A DNA stretch of 6,463 bases from the NCBI GenBank assembly GCA_026395775.1, contig JAPLYA010000144.1, forward strand, positions 1-6,463, read 5' to 3'. The translations under genes were made by a program, and so were the position numbers. This DNA comes from Candidatus Pacearchaeota archaeon (GTDB lineage: Archaea; Nanobdellota; Nanobdellia; Pacearchaeales; GW2011-AR1). Each line of letters begins with the position of its first letter. Within the stretch, counting starts at the first letter, position 1. Positions 4,773 through 6,463 of the stretch are shown piece by piece. Under the pieces are notes generated by a model that saw only the letters and a list, made by a program, of their open reading frames with translations, was not told the origin of the DNA and did not search any database.

Positions 4773-6463
4773 TGCTAAGGAAAATTATCTTTTTAATCTG
4801 TATTATCTGTTCATTTTTTCTAGCCCTGACTCTTGTTTCTGCCGTAAATATTTCAGACTGCCAGGAGCTGAATATAACCAACACGGTTTATTCTTTAACA
4901 CAAAATGTGGATTCTTCTACAGGATCAGCTGAAAATTGCTTTAATATCACTGCGAATAATGTAACTCTAGATTGCAATGGCTTTGAGATAAACTATTCTT
5001 CAATAGTCAAGGTAGGCAATGGAATAAGCATAATTGGGCAAAATTTTACAACAATAAAAAACTGCATAATGAAATATTCCCAAGCAGGCAATATTATTTT
5101 TCTTGTAATGGCAAATAACGGCTTAATACAAAATAATACAATAGAAGTCGGGGCCAATTCAGAAGCAATTCGAATTTGGGGTTCAAATTACAATGTAGTA
5201 ACTCAAAATAGTATAAGTTCTATTGGAACTGGCTCAACAGCCATAATTTTAACTACTTCTTCTGATCATAATAACATAACCTTTAATAATATTATCGGGG
5301 GGAGTTTAATGAACTATGGTATCTATTTATATTATTCAAATTTTTCATATGTTGCGAGTAATATAATTGATATGGGGCGCGGGTACTCTTATGGTTTAGG
5401 GGTTCGGGGAGCAGGGGATTATAACACAATATTTAATAATACAATAACCACCTCGGGAAATAATGGATATGGACTTTATGTTGATATTTTTACTAGTTCT
5501 AATATATTTACATCAAATAGGATAACAACCTATGGCCAGAGTGCAGATGGAATTTTTATAGAAACCAGAACAAAAAACAATTCTTTTTCGTTGATGGATG
5601 TAAGGACAAATAACACAGGATATCCGTTAGTCGTGGGTCAGCTAAGCAATAATTTCACATTTTCAGATAGCCTCCTTGATGCCTCGCTATCTGGAATAAC
5701 AAGCGTTAATATTTCAAAAACAAACGACTGTTTTGCGAATTTCACAAATGTTACCCATTTAGACTTAACACCATTTGATCTTTCGTGGAGTTCTGTTGCA
5801 AATTTTACACTGAATGCTATGTGGTACCTTGATCTAAATGTCTTTAACACCACATCCCAATTAGAAGGTGCAAATGTCTCCCTTTATGATAGAAACCATA
5901 ATCTTATTTTCTCTGAATTAACAAACTCCAGTGGAATGATCCCAAGAAAAACCCTTCTGGAGTATACAAAAAATCTTACCGCTAGTGTTTACTACACAAA
6001 CTTTAATTTAACTGTAACTAAAACTGGATTTAACGACTCAGTTTTAAGCATCAATCTAACTTCAAATCAATTTCGAAATGTTGTTCTGTATAAACCCGGA
6101 GAAACAATCTACCCAACACTGACTATTTTCTCGCCAATAAATACCACCTATTACATAAATCAATCTATAGCAGTGGAGTTTTCAGCTGATCCTTCCTATC
6201 AAGAAATGTGGTACACTGTTGATTGCGGAGCAACGAATCACACCTATCTTGGTTTTACAAGCGTTAATTTTACAATAAATAGCAGCAAATCCATAGTTTT
6301 CTATGCAAATAGTACAATGGGGAATGTTTCTTCTTCAGCAATTAATTTTTCAATTGCTAATCTTCCTGCAAATACAACTATAGCCAGCACACAATCAAGT
6401 CTAGAGATAAATAATACAATTGAGATGGTTGTTTTAGCCTATAAGTCTGCTATGAAAGTTATC
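4772..6463 (+). CDS. Secreted, sequon-rich surface protein with beta-helix and Ig-like domains (3' end outside window)
   Basis: The frame is open for 564 codons from ATG 4772 to the window edge. Residues 1-24 form a signal peptide: basic LRK, a hydrophobic core, and a likely cut after LVSA. Residues about 28-330 read as a right-handed parallel beta-helix of the NosD type, opening with NVTLDCNGFEI (63-73) and continuing in loose turns of about 20-25 residues marked by NNT/NNI (for example QNNTIEV, HNNITFNNII, FNNTITTSG). Residues about 352-440 look like a beta-sandwich (ANVSLYDRNHNLIFSELTN), and about 448-527 like a second Ig-type domain with the typical opening TIFSPINTTYYIN; a third seems to begin near 533. 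There are 34 N-x-S/T sequons, so heavy N-glycosylation outside the cell is likely. Cys30, 56, 68, 98, 320 and 485 could form disulfides. It may serve in the cell envelope, adhesion or glycan binding; enzyme activity is not evident. A C-terminal anchor would lie beyond the window. Confidence 0.85.
   Translation, partial: MLRKIIFLICIICSFFLALTLVSAVNISDCQELNITNTVYSLTQNVDSSTGSAENCFNITANNVTLDCNGFEINYSSIVKVGNGISIIGQNFTTIKNCIMKYSQAGNIIFLVMANNGLIQNNTIEVGANSEAIRIWGSNYNVVTQNSISSIGTGSTAIILTTSSDHNNITFNNIIGGSLMNYGIYLYYSNFSYVASNIIDMGRGYSYGLGVRGAGDYNTIFNNTITTSGNNGYGLYVDIFTSSNIFTSNRITTYGQSADGIFIETRTKNNSFSLMDVRTNNTGYPLVVGQLSNNFTFSDSLLDASLSGITSVNISKTNDCFANFTNVTHLDLTPFDLSWSSVANFTLNAMWYLDLNVFNTTSQLEGANVSLYDRNHNLIFSELTNSSGMIPRKTLLEYTKNLTASVYYTNFNLTVTKTGFNDSVLSINLTSNQFRNVVLYKPGETIYPTLTIFSPINTTYYINQSIAVEFSADPSYQEMWYTVDCGATNHTYLGFTSVNFTINSSKSIVFYANSTMGNVSSSAINFSIANLPANTTIASTQSSLEINNTIEMVVLAYKSAMKVI

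Noticed and set aside
5638..5853. Minus-strand 71-codon frame inside the surface protein gene
   Set aside because: It lies wholly inside a continuous 564-codon frame with signal peptide and domain structure on the plus strand, and has no recognisable features.
1..6463. Mobile element, CRISPR array or phage remnant
   Set aside because: No transposase or integrase, no regularly spaced direct repeats and no terminal inverted repeats with target duplications were seen; the genes are housekeeping, repair and surface functions.

Overview
The window reads as an AT-rich archaeal chromosome segment. It carries archaeal/eukaryotic-type translation genes (eS31, eS6, aIF5B) and the repair nuclease EndoQ. 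TATA boxes sit about 22-35 bases ahead of the start codons, and no Shine-Dalgarno sequence precedes any of the five genes whose starts can be seen. The short intergenic gaps, the lysine-rich extension on eS31 and the NosD-like, sequon-rich surface protein suggest a DPANN-type archaeon such as Pacearchaeota or Woesearchaeota. That placement is inference, not proof.

Layout: positions 1-3044 hold a minus-strand block, listed here in transcription order. It runs from an unrecognised 84-residue protein (3044-2790) to aIF5B/infB (2737-1028), eS6 (848-381) and eS31/S27ae (245 to beyond the left edge). aIF5B and eS6 have their own TATA boxes close to the start, so this is a cluster of translation genes rather than one simple operon. 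The infB-eS6 neighbourhood is a known archaeal arrangement. A 102-base divergent promoter region (3045-3146) separates this block from EndoQ (3147-4433, plus strand).

The EndoQ stop codon lies inside a perfect 13-bp inverted repeat (4419-4453). It is followed by about 280 bases with no convincing gene but with several further small stem-loops. A secreted surface protein then starts at 4772 and is still open at the right edge: signal peptide, right-handed beta-helix, then two Ig-like/beta-sandwich regions, with 34 N-glycosylation sequons in 564 visible residues. A 7-bp inverted repeat lies between its TATA box and its start codon and could be an operator.

How the parts work together: the left block makes ribosomal small-subunit proteins and the subunit-joining factor. 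EndoQ starts repair of deaminated bases, and the right-hand gene builds part of the cell surface. I see no mobile element, CRISPR array, tRNA or rRNA. The least explained items are the 84-residue protein, the structured 3' end and downstream spacer of EndoQ, and the candidate operator of the surface protein gene. I do not see a clear new multi-gene system.
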